A stretch of DNA of 17,951 nt from Methanobacteriota archaeon (lineage in GTDB: Archaea; Thermoplasmatota; Poseidoniia; MGIII; CG-Epi1). Shown here piece by piece: positions 7,101 through 14,554 of this stretch. Made by a program: the position numbers and the translations under genes. The DNA lies in NCBI GenBank assembly GCA_014240055.1, contig JAAZXP010000020.1:1-17951 (forward strand). The letters are read 5' to 3'. The notes below the pieces were generated by a model. That model was not told the origin of the DNA. It saw nothing but the letters and a program-made list of their open reading frames with translations, and ran no database searches. Positions within the stretch are counted from its first letter, which is position 1. Each line of letters begins with the position of its first letter.

Positions 7101-10095
7101 TATTAGTGGTAGTTTAGCATTAGATAATGGTACTTTAATTCCAGGAACTTTAGGATTTTATTTCAATGATGTGTATCTAGAGTCATTCCAAACTAATGGA
7201 AGCTTTAGTTTTGAATATGTTCCAGACTCTACATATTTGGATGTTGGTCTTCAAAGTATACAGGTTAAGTATTCTGAAAAAGACTTTAATCTTGAAGATA
7301 CGGCATCAGTTGCTGTCTATTTACACAGAAAAGTATTTTTAACTACAGAAGAGCAAGAAGTTTTACGAGATACGGCCATTCAAATTGAAGGCTTTGCTAG
7401 GGATGAATCCTCTTTTGGTATTTCTGGCCTTGAACTTTCATTTGTTTGGGGTGATAACACTCTTGATGAAACTTCAACAACTAATTTTGGTGGTTCATAT
7501 TCAAAAGAGTATTTGATTCCTAATGCTCAGTTGCTAGGTAAAGTATTAGTTCAAGTCATATTTGATAATACGACCTCACCTTTCCATGATAATGCTACTC
7601 ATGAAGTTGAGTTTACAGTGTGGTCTGAAACAGTAATATCTCTTCCAGACATAGAAATAGTTAGAGGTGAATCAATCTGGTTCAATGGTACTATATTTGA
7701 TGATAGAGATCAACCTGTTGAGGAAATTGAGGTAAATATCTTTTGGAATGAAGATTATATTAATAGAGTAACAGGAGATTCTAACGGTTCTTTTAGTTTT
7801 ATATGTGAAGATGATTGGGAATGTTCAGAGGCTGATCATCCAGTAGGAATTATACCTGTTGAGTTGGACTTTGGAGGAATTGGTTACTATAGGCCTTCAA
7901 ACTATATTACTAATTATACGATATGGGGAAGCACGAATATTTCCATTAGTGACTTTTCAGATATAGTTATTGCAGGTAACAATGTTACATTTTCAGGATT
8001 CATAGAGAATGATTTAGGTGTGCCTTTAGACAGAGACATTACAGTTCGCTGGGATGGAATAACAAGAACTACTGTAACTTCAATTAATGGCGAATTCTCA
8101 GGTACATTTGTGCTTCCTCAGAATACTTTGGCAGACAATCATACCTTGTCGGTTGTTGTTGATGATCAGAATTTCCTCAGAGGTTCTTCTGATAGTGTTG
8201 CAATATTAGTAATGAGAGAGACGGAGGTCACTGTGCAATGGCTTGGTGGATTTAGAAATTCGAGTTCATTGGTATCTGGTTATCTTCGTGATGTAGTAGG
8301 TATAGGATTGGCCGATCATCAATTAGATATTTATTTCGATGATGAACTTATTGGAAATGCAACTTCTGGAGAATCAGGTATGTTCTCTTATAATATTTTT
8401 ATTGATTCAAGCACTGAACTTGGAGAACATAACGTGGAAGTGAAGTTTGTAGGTTCTTATTTCTATATAGATTCGAGCTCAGATTCTACTTCCGATATTC
8501 TTGCAAGGACTTCTTTTATCTCAGAACCTAAAGAAGTTTTACGTTTACAGGAATTCATTTTGAGTTCGTATTTGTTTGATGATCTAGGAGAGCCAATGGT
8601 AGGTCAAATGGTAAATGTTACTTTTGGAAATATTAAGTATCCATTAATCGTTGATTCCACTGGGCTTGCTGAAAAGAATTTGACGCTTACACCTGATTAT
8701 GATTTGGGTAATTACATTGCATATTGGGATTATACTGGCTACGGTTACTACTTACCAACAACAAATCAACAAACAGTGACTGTAATGGCTTTAACTAGCA
8801 TTAGCATAGAATCCGATGCAGATGTTATCGTTGGAGAAACATTCAGCTTTAGTGGAAGAATAATTGATGATATGGATGTTCCATTAAGTACAGAACTAAA
8901 TTTCTATTTCCACGGCCAATTTGTAGACACCTTGCTTACAGATGGTGATGGTAAGTTCTATTATGAATACAGGGTTCCTACAGATAGTGATGCAGGGCCA
9001 AATGCAATTTCAGTTCATTATATCTCTGAAGGGTTTTACCGAGCTTCTTCGTCTACATGGCAATTGCAAGTATATCATAATACTAGAATAGTAATGGATG
9101 ATTCTGAGGGTATTTTAGATACTACAGTACCTATCGTTGGTTATGCTTATGATAAAGCAGATAGACCAATAAGCAATCTAAGTATAAGATTAGTCTTAGA
9201 TTCAGGTTTTCCAATAGATGGTACAACGGATATTAATGGTAAGTTTACCATACCTCTACCATTGCCATTTGGTTTAGAATTAGGTAATCATAATTTAACT
9301 GCTACTTTTGCAGGTAATGATTATTACATAAGTAATTTTACAGATTCTAAGATTCATATTAAGGGCGAAACTCAAATATTTTTGGAGATACCTAATAGTT
9401 TGGAATACCAGCAACCTTATTCTGGAGCAATAAGTTTGAGAATGTATGATGGAACACCAGTGTCTGGTGCTTCGTTATTGGTTAATCTTGAACCTGAAGG
9501 TATGACCTTTATGGTAATCACAGACTTGAATGGAACTGCTAATTTTGATTCAGTTTTCTCAGGTAATATGACGATTCCAATGATTGTGAAGGTAACATAT
9601 ACAGGTAGTGAAAATTATGTAGGTAATGAAATAGAATCTACTATAGTATACAGACCCCCTGTAGAGCAATCTAACTATTCTTTTTGGATTGTAATGGCTG
9701 CATCCTTAGTTGGAGCTTCTGGAGTTGTTTTAGGATGGAAATGGTATCGCGAAAGACATTTAAGAGAAATTCAAAGAATATTGGAAGCAACGGCTTCTGC
9801 ATTAGAGGCCAATATGGATTATCGAGATTCAATTGTATATTCTTACAAAGAAATGTGTAAGATTCTAAACGGTTATGGATATTTAAGACGCCATTTTGAA
9901 ACAGTAAGAGAGTTTCAACATGCATTGCAAGAGGCTTTATCTCTTGATCATGACTCTGTAGCTAGACTTACATTGCTATACGAAGAGGCTGACTACACTA
10001 CAAAGAGTTTGGATGATGATCATAGACTCAATGCAGTTTCATCACTTAGGACAGTCATTCAAAGTTTGGATGACTATAGCAAGAAAGAGGAATAG
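4171..10095 (+). CDS. Giant transglutaminase-like surface protein with TSP3 repeats, Ig-like array, TM helix and DUF4129-like tail
   Basis: A 1974-aa single-pass membrane protein, mostly outside the cell. In order: signal peptide (about 1-27); Asp-rich TSP3/EF-hand-like calcium repeats (27-190) matching the preceding gene's product; a Pro-rich linker (191-205); a transglutaminase-like core (about 365-505) with C447 in GACRHRS and H473 in EAHAFVEV, but N496 where the family usually has Asp; an acidic linker; 13 Ig-like/beta-sandwich repeats of about 100 aa (537-1830); a TM helix (about 1835-1857); and a basic, helical cytoplasmic tail whose 1881-1965 region resembles DUF4129 (LTLLYEEADYTT matches the family's LT-x-LYE-x-ARYS signature). 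Bacterial transglutaminase proteins linked to MoxR and DUF58 also end in TM plus DUF4129, so the giant fits that slot with a long extracellular stalk inserted. It abuts the next gene (TAGATG). Transglutaminase-like folds can crosslink, cleave or be inactive; the substrate is unknown. The preceding calcium-repeat protein is an obvious candidate partner. Confidence 0.88.
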   Translation: MKLTKFLAVLLVFSMLLSPLASFPVNASDPNDPDGDEDNDSDGYDANRDGVISNEEKYTNLEEYYNNTNPNDVDTDDGGAWDGWEIYYGFNPRNASDDSLDSDADFIANNIEFYWDSDPFDSDTDQDGMPDGWEDFYSDRLPDGCGLNPTVGSDKFDDPDSDGSDNLREYQEGTDPCDADSDDDGDPDGEDPPPLEPGEPPGTNPDTGATDGNVTIYEIFDPVLGSLKRWSSLNGLYYDSANSNPYTMYNYDTTKTEIFPTNYEGYSQIFEGWIWMGITVTDSSYTMIPSVSPDAEIIDYDSNATGVTIQFFKDGADNYYVQSNQDATIDLKYRMGTNGSYFNREISDDLTLDDMPEEVIIPITGESEVKENVREFLQYRHDNGTIANEPLYWLWPENGTPETNLALIIDNLTWYFSAFIEGDGDVPDPESPWDVYQSICINGIGACRHRSFGFFVTALALGAPTRYISNEAHAFVEVYVPEDNETFSTSHWMRINLGGTGGSNTLERPDEEEDDGDTFNFDEMDPDDIDNMTGDLVTIVIESYSPTEVDKGERIRIQGYVEDENGTRLPSFEIGFGMWDKEHVEPAFEIGQTLTDSSGNFDFNITDFLAATPGDNEIYAASYKQGFLGVDGPKEIEIYSNSTFILDNPESVGKGQDLIVSGTLLDVGGVPVEGKTLTIYLWEDPYFGSPNCNNSWPAILCNIGELGGEPVTDEFGNFVFSWTVPEDGEPSADTDYHIYVAYDSSDDDYVYSTSQSTDLIILDSTVNLTAELEPNKEYVGNTFWVNGTVGDVAISNGSISIEMVGFELAEFSVTQVNWTTELFIPTDFAAGNYTVIVTFDSESVTLPDERINLDFTVLGTSNIILDSDSLKITRGENVTLEGELNDHLGQPLAEQNINLVWDGIAIATVTTETDGDFVYVHNIPADHALGNVTWSAEFIGNDLHSGSSESQTSIIFQQTVLSLQSDNIHFYAGESMIISGSLALDNGTLIPGTLGFYFNDVYLESFQTNGSFSFEYVPDSTYLDVGLQSIQVKYSEKDFNLEDTASVAVYLHRKVFLTTEEQEVLRDTAIQIEGFARDESSFGISGLELSFVWGDNTLDETSTTNFGGSYSKEYLIPNAQLLGKVLVQVIFDNTTSPFHDNATHEVEFTVWSETVISLPDIEIVRGESIWFNGTIFDDRDQPVEEIEVNIFWNEDYINRVTGDSNGSFSFICEDDWECSEADHPVGIIPVELDFGGIGYYRPSNYITNYTIWGSTNISISDFSDIVIAGNNVTFSGFIENDLGVPLDRDITVRWDGITRTTVTSINGEFSGTFVLPQNTLADNHTLSVVVDDQNFLRGSSDSVAILVMRETEVTVQWLGGFRNSSSLVSGYLRDVVGIGLADHQLDIYFDDELIGNATSGESGMFSYNIFIDSSTELGEHNVEVKFVGSYFYIDSSSDSTSDILARTSFISEPKEVLRLQEFILSSYLFDDLGEPMVGQMVNVTFGNIKYPLIVDSTGLAEKNLTLTPDYDLGNYIAYWDYTGYGYYLPTTNQQTVTVMALTSISIESDADVIVGETFSFSGRIIDDMDVPLSTELNFYFHGQFVDTLLTDGDGKFYYEYRVPTDSDAGPNAISVHYISEGFYRASSSTWQLQVYHNTRIVMDDSEGILDTTVPIVGYAYDKADRPISNLSIRLVLDSGFPIDGTTDINGKFTIPLPLPFGLELGNHNLTATFAGNDYYISNFTDSKIHIKGETQIFLEIPNSLEYQQPYSGAISLRMYDGTPVSGASLLVNLEPEGMTFMVITDLNGTANFDSVFSGNMTIPMIVKVTYTGSENYVGNEIESTIVYRPPVEQSNYSFWIVMAASLVGASGVVLGWKWYRERHLREIQRILEATASALEANMDYRDSIVYSYKEMCKILNGYGYLRRHFETVREFQHALQEALSLDHDSVARLTLLYEEADYTTKSLDDDHRLNAVSSLRTVIQSLDDYSKKEE
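5779..9662 (+). repeat. Array of 13 Ig-like/beta-sandwich coding repeats
   Basis: About 13 repeats of roughly 95-105 aa lie between the transglutaminase-like core and the TM helix. Each runs through a short strand after a boundary such as T-x-I-x-L, then V-x-x-G-E-x-(hydrophobic)-x-G, then D-D-x-x-x-P(L/V), an aromatic-rich strand, a T-D-x-(D/N)-G-x-F turn, and finally L-G-x-x-x-V-x-V-x-(F/Y). This pattern resembles carboxypeptidase-regulatory/Big-type Ig-like repeats used as surface stalks. Repeats are strongly diverged, so the array is old. Repeats 2 and 7 each carry a longer insertion with a Cys pair. Confidence 0.8.
10086..10090 (+). promoter_or_regulatory. Possible Shine-Dalgarno for the DUF4350-like gene
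   Basis: AGAGG lies 5 nt before the ATG at 10096, inside the last codons of the giant gene. The stop and start codons abut (TAGATG), so ribosomes finishing the giant gene could re-initiate here. Confidence 0.42.
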
Positions 10096-11412
10096 ATGCC
10101 CATCTCCAGCCGCTCAGGTGTAATTTTCTTATTTATTACAATTTTGATTTGTGTTCTTGTATTATTTCCTATATTACAATATGTTGTCGAAAGAGACCCT
10201 CAACTCTCAGCTTATGATGAAGATTGGAATGACATATCTAATTTTAGAATTGCTCTAGAAGATCAGAGTGAAACATCATATAATGTCAGTGCCATTTTGT
10301 CCAATCCAGCAGTCTTGGATGAGATTAAGGATCCTTCATCTACTTTATTGATAATCGCAGGTACTGAATCTCCTTATTCTAATTTAGAGTTAGAGATCTT
10401 AGTTAGGTATATGGAAAATGGAGGTAGTATTTTGGTATTTGGAGATTTTGATTATTCGAATACTATTGCAGGATTATTCGCTATAGAATATGTCGAACAC
10501 ACACTCTGGGATCAAAATTATCGTGGTAATGTGTCATTAATTGAGACAACTGCATATATTCGAGACTCAGCCAATGGCGATAAGTCTTACAGTTTATTGT
10601 TAAATGAGCCTGTTGCGATTAAAGATTTACAGTCAGCTCAAGTTAATTTTTGGAGTTCCGGGTTTGAGGTGCGTAGACAGACTATTATGTCAACTTCAGG
10701 TAGTTCTTGGATCGATTCCGATGATGATGGTGCAATTACACCTGAAGATGAGGCAGCTCCAGCATCCGGTTTCGCCTTAGGAATGCGTTTTGATATGGGT
10801 CCTAGAACTGAATCGCTTGGTTCGGCTGTTTTCATTTCAGATTCTAGTTTGCCAATTAATGAGATGTGGAATGAAAATCAGAATTCACTTTTTTTAAAGG
10901 ATTTAGTTAAATCCATGATTGGCTCAGACGGTGTTGTTCTTTTTGATGAGTCTAGACATACACAGGATTCCTTTGGAGCTAGTTTATTCCAGGCTGCCTT
11001 AGGCTTTTACTTTTTATTATCTGGAGATACATTAATTCTTCAAGTAATACGATTAAATGTTTTGGTAGCAGTTATAATTCTTACTATGGCACTTTCCTTA
11101 CGGCAGCCAGAACCTCGCCGTTGGTATCACATCTTTGACATTATGCGTCCTCGCCCTTTCCGTTCCTATGGGCACAATCTTGATAATGGAATATTGGCTT
11201 TACAGGAAGTATTTTTAGAACGTATTAGGTTAAAATATCAAATTTATGAATTCGATGATAAGTCAAGAAAAGAGAGATTAACTATATTGCCAAATTTACT
11301 TAGGAATTATAATATACCCTTAGATGATGATTTTAAGATGCTTCTTGGTGCACCTACGCAGATAAGGCCTAACGACCTTCGAAGTATTGCTAAAAAGTTG
11401 AGTACGTGGTAA
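10096..11412 (+). CDS. DUF4350-like two-TM membrane protein with an EF-hand-like loop
   Basis: A 438-aa membrane protein of the kind found with MoxR and DUF58 genes. An N-terminal TM helix (about 8-30) is followed by a large domain (31-315), a second TM helix (about 317-334) and a charged C-terminal region (335-438, starting RQPEPRRW). The large domain has the Rossmann-like features of DUF4350/GATase-like proteins: STLLIIAGTE near 82-91, then ENGGSILVFGDFDYSN near 107-122, and VVLFDESRHTQD near 280-291. I recognise the family by this pattern and by context; its molecular role is not established. Unusually, residues 207-218 (DSDDDGAITPED) form an EF-hand-like calcium loop inside the predicted outer domain, echoing the calcium repeats of the two upstream proteins. 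The gene abuts the giant gene and is followed 1 nt later by the MoxR gene, so translation is probably coupled. Confidence 0.72.
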   Translation: MPISSRSGVIFLFITILICVLVLFPILQYVVERDPQLSAYDEDWNDISNFRIALEDQSETSYNVSAILSNPAVLDEIKDPSSTLLIIAGTESPYSNLELEILVRYMENGGSILVFGDFDYSNTIAGLFAIEYVEHTLWDQNYRGNVSLIETTAYIRDSANGDKSYSLLLNEPVAIKDLQSAQVNFWSSGFEVRRQTIMSTSGSSWIDSDDDGAITPEDEAAPASGFALGMRFDMGPRTESLGSAVFISDSSLPINEMWNENQNSLFLKDLVKSMIGSDGVVLFDESRHTQDSFGASLFQAALGFYFLLSGDTLILQVIRLNVLVAVIILTMALSLRQPEPRRWYHIFDIMRPRPFRSYGHNLDNGILALQEVFLERIRLKYQIYEFDDKSRKERLTILPNLLRNYNIPLDDDFKMLLGAPTQIRPNDLRSIAKKLSTW

Positions 11413-11413
11413 T

Positions 11414-12403
11414 TTGAGCGAAAAAAAAAGTAAATCGAAAGAGGAGCTCTCAATAACTGAGACTGAAAAAGCAGCCAAAACAATATCTGATGAAGTATCA
11501 AATGTTGTTTTAGGTAAAGAATCGACCATTGAAATGTTGATGGCCGGTGTTCTAGCAAATGGCAACATATTGTTTGAAGATTTTCCAGGTCTTGCAAAGA
11601 CCTTAATGTCTAATACATTAGCAGATGCACTTGGATGTGAGTTCAAACGAATACAGTTTACTCCCGATCTTCTTCCAGCAGATATAACTGGTTCATATTT
11701 TTATGATCCGGAAAAGAATAAGTTTACATTTCGACAGGGTCCAATCTTTTGTAATATTTTATTAGCTGACGAAATTAACCGCGCACCACCTAAGACTCAA
11801 GCTGCTTTGTTAGAAGCTATGCAGGAAAAGCAAATAACTATTGAAGGAACTACTCATAAATTAGATAGGCCGTTTATTGTACTGGCTACACAAAATCCAA
11901 TTGAGTATGAAGGGACTTATCCCTTACCTGAAGCGCAGATGGATCGTTTCTTAATCAAATTGAGTGTTGGTTATCCTGATGAAGAAGTTGAAACAGGTAT
12001 ACTTCAGGGACGGTCTGAGCGTAAACAGGATTCATTCAAAGTCACAGCTAGAGCAACACCCGAGAAGGTCATTGCCATGCACGATGCGATTGAGGAAGTG
12101 TATGTCAAGAAAGAAGTAATGAGATATATCGTAGAGTTAGTTCAAGCAACACGTAGGGATCATAGAGTGGCTGTAGGTTCTAGCCCTAGAGGAAGTTTAG
12201 GTCTTTTCAAATTATCACGAGCTTTGGCAGTTTTGTCAGGTAGAGATTATGTAGTACCAGATGATGTTAAAAGAGCGACAATCCCCGTACTTGGCCACAG
12301 GGTTATTCTGAAACCGGAAGCACGAATACGCGGCGTTAAGATTGAAGAAATTTTATCTGAATTATTGATGACGGTTGAAGTACCGGCAGTGTCAGTGGAA
12401 TAG
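11414..12403 (+). CDS. moxR: MoxR-family AAA+ ATPase
   Basis: A 329-aa cytoplasmic AAA+ ATPase of the MoxR clade, typically a chaperone-like remodeller that works with DUF58/vWA partners. Visible motifs are a Walker A variant EDFPGLAKT (55-63, K62), Walker B ILLADEINRA (115-124, D119/E120), sensor 1 LATQNP (N161), the family block EGTYPLPEAQMDRF (166-179, probable arginine finger R178), and sensor 2 SSPRGSL (R259). Length is normal for the family. The start is TTG: an in-frame TGA at 11399-11401 leaves no ATG upstream, and the first internal ATG (codon 41) would remove part of the N-terminal helical region. No clear Shine-Dalgarno is visible, and the gene begins 1 nt after the previous stop, which suggests coupling. 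It sits between the DUF4350-like and DUF58 genes, the standard order for this locus. It presumably powers the membrane complex made by its neighbours. Confidence 0.95.
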   Translation: MSEKKSKSKEELSITETEKAAKTISDEVSNVVLGKESTIEMLMAGVLANGNILFEDFPGLAKTLMSNTLADALGCEFKRIQFTPDLLPADITGSYFYDPEKNKFTFRQGPIFCNILLADEINRAPPKTQAALLEAMQEKQITIEGTTHKLDRPFIVLATQNPIEYEGTYPLPEAQMDRFLIKLSVGYPDEEVETGILQGRSERKQDSFKVTARATPEKVIAMHDAIEEVYVKKEVMRYIVELVQATRRDHRVAVGSSPRGSLGLFKLSRALAVLSGRDYVVPDDVKRATIPVLGHRVILKPEARIRGVKIEEILSELLMTVEVPAVSVE

Positions 12404-12411
12404 TCTAAAAG

Positions 12412-13659
12412 ATGTGGACACGTAAGGCAGTAGTCTACGTTGGTCTTGGAACTACATTAGTTCTATTTTCGCCTTTTATTGATAATCTTCAACTTTTTCT
12501 TTTAGGAACTACAATATTAGGTTTTGTAGCAGTTCACAGCCTGGTTAATACAAGGCCTATAGATGTTAAGGTAAGTCGCAGTTTTGATGCTGAACAAGTT
12601 TTTGAAAATAGCCCAGTCACAGTCGATTTTATAGTTCAAAATAAGGGGCGTTCAGTAGGTTTCCTAGAAATATATGATAATCTACCCTCTGAAGTAGAAG
12701 TGGATAGTGGCTCAAATCACACGATTATTCGACTTCAGAAAGATGAATTGATAATCAATAAATATCATCTTAACTGTAGATTAAGAGGCCAGTTTAGACT
12801 TGGTAATCCGAGTCTTAGAATTTACAATCCTTCGTTCTTATTTTATTATGAAGCTGACATAGAGTCAAAGTCCAGTTTAGTAGTTTTACCACAAATGGAA
12901 CAGATAGATGGTGTAGATTTATCTACAGATTTCCCTAAGATGTATCAAGGTGCAATGCCCATTAGAAGGATAGGTACAAGTGGAGAATTTTACGGAATAA
13001 GAGAGTATTCACCCGGTGATGATTTTAAAAATATCAATTGGAGAGTTTTTGGAAGAACACGTAAATTAATGATTAATCAGTTTGAAAGAGAAGATATTTC
13101 AGATATAATGCTTGTTTTAGATGCTCGAGAAATTACCGGAACAGGTACTGTATTACAAAATCCTCTAAATTATTCTTGTAGAGCTATAGCTTCACTTGTT
13201 AGTTACTTTTTGAGAGCACGTAATCGAGTTGGTTTAACGATATACGGAGAAACTGTAAAAGTTATAAATCCAGATACTGGAGAAAGACATTTGTATGGTA
13301 TATTGACAGCTTTAGCTGAAGTAAAAGCTAAGGGTTCTTTAGGCTTACATACAATTCTTGGTGATTTACGTAACTTCACACCACGTTCACCAGTAATGCT
13401 AGTTTCTACTCTTGAGAATGACCCTACAAGTACTGAAGCTCTTAGAGAAATTACAGCTAGAGGCTTTAAGCTTACAGTAATTGCTCCTGATACGCTAAAT
13501 TATGATAGAGATTCTAGAATAATATCTCCAACCGTTTATTTTACAGCTTCAGCTTCATTAGATAATAAAATTACAGAGGCTCGTTCACTTGGAGCTAGAG
13601 CTATGCGTTGGGACCCAGAGACCGTTCTGTCGACATCACTTGCAGAGGTGATTCGTTAA
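12412..13659 (+). CDS. DUF58 domain protein with degenerate vWA-type MIDAS
   Basis: A 415-aa membrane-anchored partner of MoxR. Two closely spaced hydrophobic segments (about 8-22 and 27-43) lie at the N-terminus, followed by a beta-rich region (50-150) and the DUF58 signature GEFYGIREYSPGDD (191-204), then NINWRVFGRTRKLM (207-220). A vWA-like fold follows, starting LVLDARE (234-240). In classical vWA domains this position reads DxSxS and binds metal; here only D237 remains, so metal binding through a standard MIDAS is doubtful. DUF58 proteins are considered adaptors or substrates of MoxR ATPases. The gene starts 8 nt after moxR and its stop codon overlaps the next start (TAATG). Assignment of the family is firm, while the biochemical role is not known. 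Confidence 0.92.
   Translation: MWTRKAVVYVGLGTTLVLFSPFIDNLQLFLLGTTILGFVAVHSLVNTRPIDVKVSRSFDAEQVFENSPVTVDFIVQNKGRSVGFLEIYDNLPSEVEVDSGSNHTIIRLQKDELIINKYHLNCRLRGQFRLGNPSLRIYNPSFLFYYEADIESKSSLVVLPQMEQIDGVDLSTDFPKMYQGAMPIRRIGTSGEFYGIREYSPGDDFKNINWRVFGRTRKLMINQFEREDISDIMLVLDAREITGTGTVLQNPLNYSCRAIASLVSYFLRARNRVGLTIYGETVKVINPDTGERHLYGILTALAEVKAKGSLGLHTILGDLRNFTPRSPVMLVSTLENDPTSTEALREITARGFKLTVIAPDTLNYDRDSRIISPTVYFTASASLDNKITEARSLGARAMRWDPETVLSTSLAEVIR
13645..13651 (+). promoter_or_regulatory. Strong Shine-Dalgarno (GAGGTGA) fixing the start at 13659
   Basis: GAGGTGA is a long match to the complement of the conserved 16S rRNA 3' end and lies 7 nt before the ATG at 13659, within the end of the DUF58 gene. 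It favours the overlapping TAATG start over the in-frame ATG at 13608, which would add 17 residues and force a 52-nt overlap. Confidence 0.7.
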
Positions 13660-14504
13660 TGCGAACAACAACAAGTTTATCAGTCATGCAAGCAATAGCT
13701 ACATTTTCATTAATGTCTTGTTTGGGTCTTGCATATTTAATTAATCCAATTGAAGATTCATTATTCTTTAAGGCAATAAATGCTATGGTTGAAGGCCTTT
13801 ATCAAAAACCAGTTCTCAGTGAATTGAATAATTCGATTGTAGCTGGAATGTTATTGGGACTTTTTACAGGCACTTCTTATGTTTTCTTAAGTATGAATAA
13901 GAAAGCATATGATTATTTTCTTCTATTTATTTTTGTTTCAATTATTTTGGTCTTTGTATCATCATTTAGAAAATATGATGCATTTCCTTATCATGTAACT
14001 CAACAATTATTTTTGTGGTTCTGGATTGGTATACCTGTAGCAGTAGGAATGGCTGGAATTTGGCAGAATTCAATTGGTAATCAAGTTATTTCTGCTTTCC
14101 TTATACTAGTAATGCCTATTGGTTTATCAGGTAATACAAATGATCAAATTTATCCAATACTTGGTTTCGTATTTTCTTTTATTTTGTATCTAGAATTAAG
14201 TTATGGACATACCAGATACAGTCGCTTGGCCCGTGTAATGTATTTTTCTAAAGAATTTGAAACGGTTTTGCACTGGTTTTTGACTACTTTAGTGTTCACA
14301 TTAGCATTGACTACAGCCTTGACATCAGTGGCTTTCCTATTCCATGATTTTTTGGGAGGTATTCTTCCATACAGTTTTAGTAATTCGATAGAGTTCAATA
14401 CGATATATGGACAAGCTTTGTCTATTCTTGTATTCTTCATGGTGTGGGCAGTATTGCAAACCCTGTTCTCGCGGGGTTACTTGGCACGTCAAGTTGAAGA
14501 TTAG
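13659..14504 (+). CDS. Polytopic membrane protein of unknown function in the MoxR/DUF58 operon
   Basis: A 281-aa integral membrane protein that I do not recognise. It has about eight hydrophobic segments, roughly at 8-28, 58-78, 84-102, 117-134, 140-156, 164-181, 203-228 and 250-270. Short polar loops separate them, and there are basic stretches after segment 6 (HTRYSRLARVMYF) and at the C-terminus (SRGYLARQVED). No catalytic or transporter signature stands out. The start is set at 13659 by the strong Shine-Dalgarno GAGGTGA and by the TAATG overlap with the DUF58 gene. Tight coupling to DUF58 and MoxR argues that it is a membrane subunit of the same complex. It is followed by a 50-nt gap starting with a short T-run, probably the end of the operon. 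Confidence 0.75.
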   Translation: MRTTTSLSVMQAIATFSLMSCLGLAYLINPIEDSLFFKAINAMVEGLYQKPVLSELNNSIVAGMLLGLFTGTSYVFLSMNKKAYDYFLLFIFVSIILVFVSSFRKYDAFPYHVTQQLFLWFWIGIPVAVGMAGIWQNSIGNQVISAFLILVMPIGLSGNTNDQIYPILGFVFSFILYLELSYGHTRYSRLARVMYFSKEFETVLHWFLTTLVFTLALTTALTSVAFLFHDFLGGILPYSFSNSIEFNTIYGQALSILVFFMVWAVLQTLFSRGYLARQVED

Positions 14505-14554
14505 TTTTTCTAAAGCCCGAAACTTCAAAAACACACATATCTGTATTCCATTGC

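Noticed and set aside
11307..11646. Minus-strand frames of 96 and 108 codons across the DUF4350/MoxR junction
   Set aside because: They are antisense to two well-supported genes, including the Walker A region of MoxR, and their composition is not protein-like.
13608..13658. Upstream in-frame ATG for the polytopic membrane protein
   Set aside because: It gives a 17-residue polar extension overlapping the DUF58 gene. The GAGGTGA sequence and TAATG overlap favour 13659.
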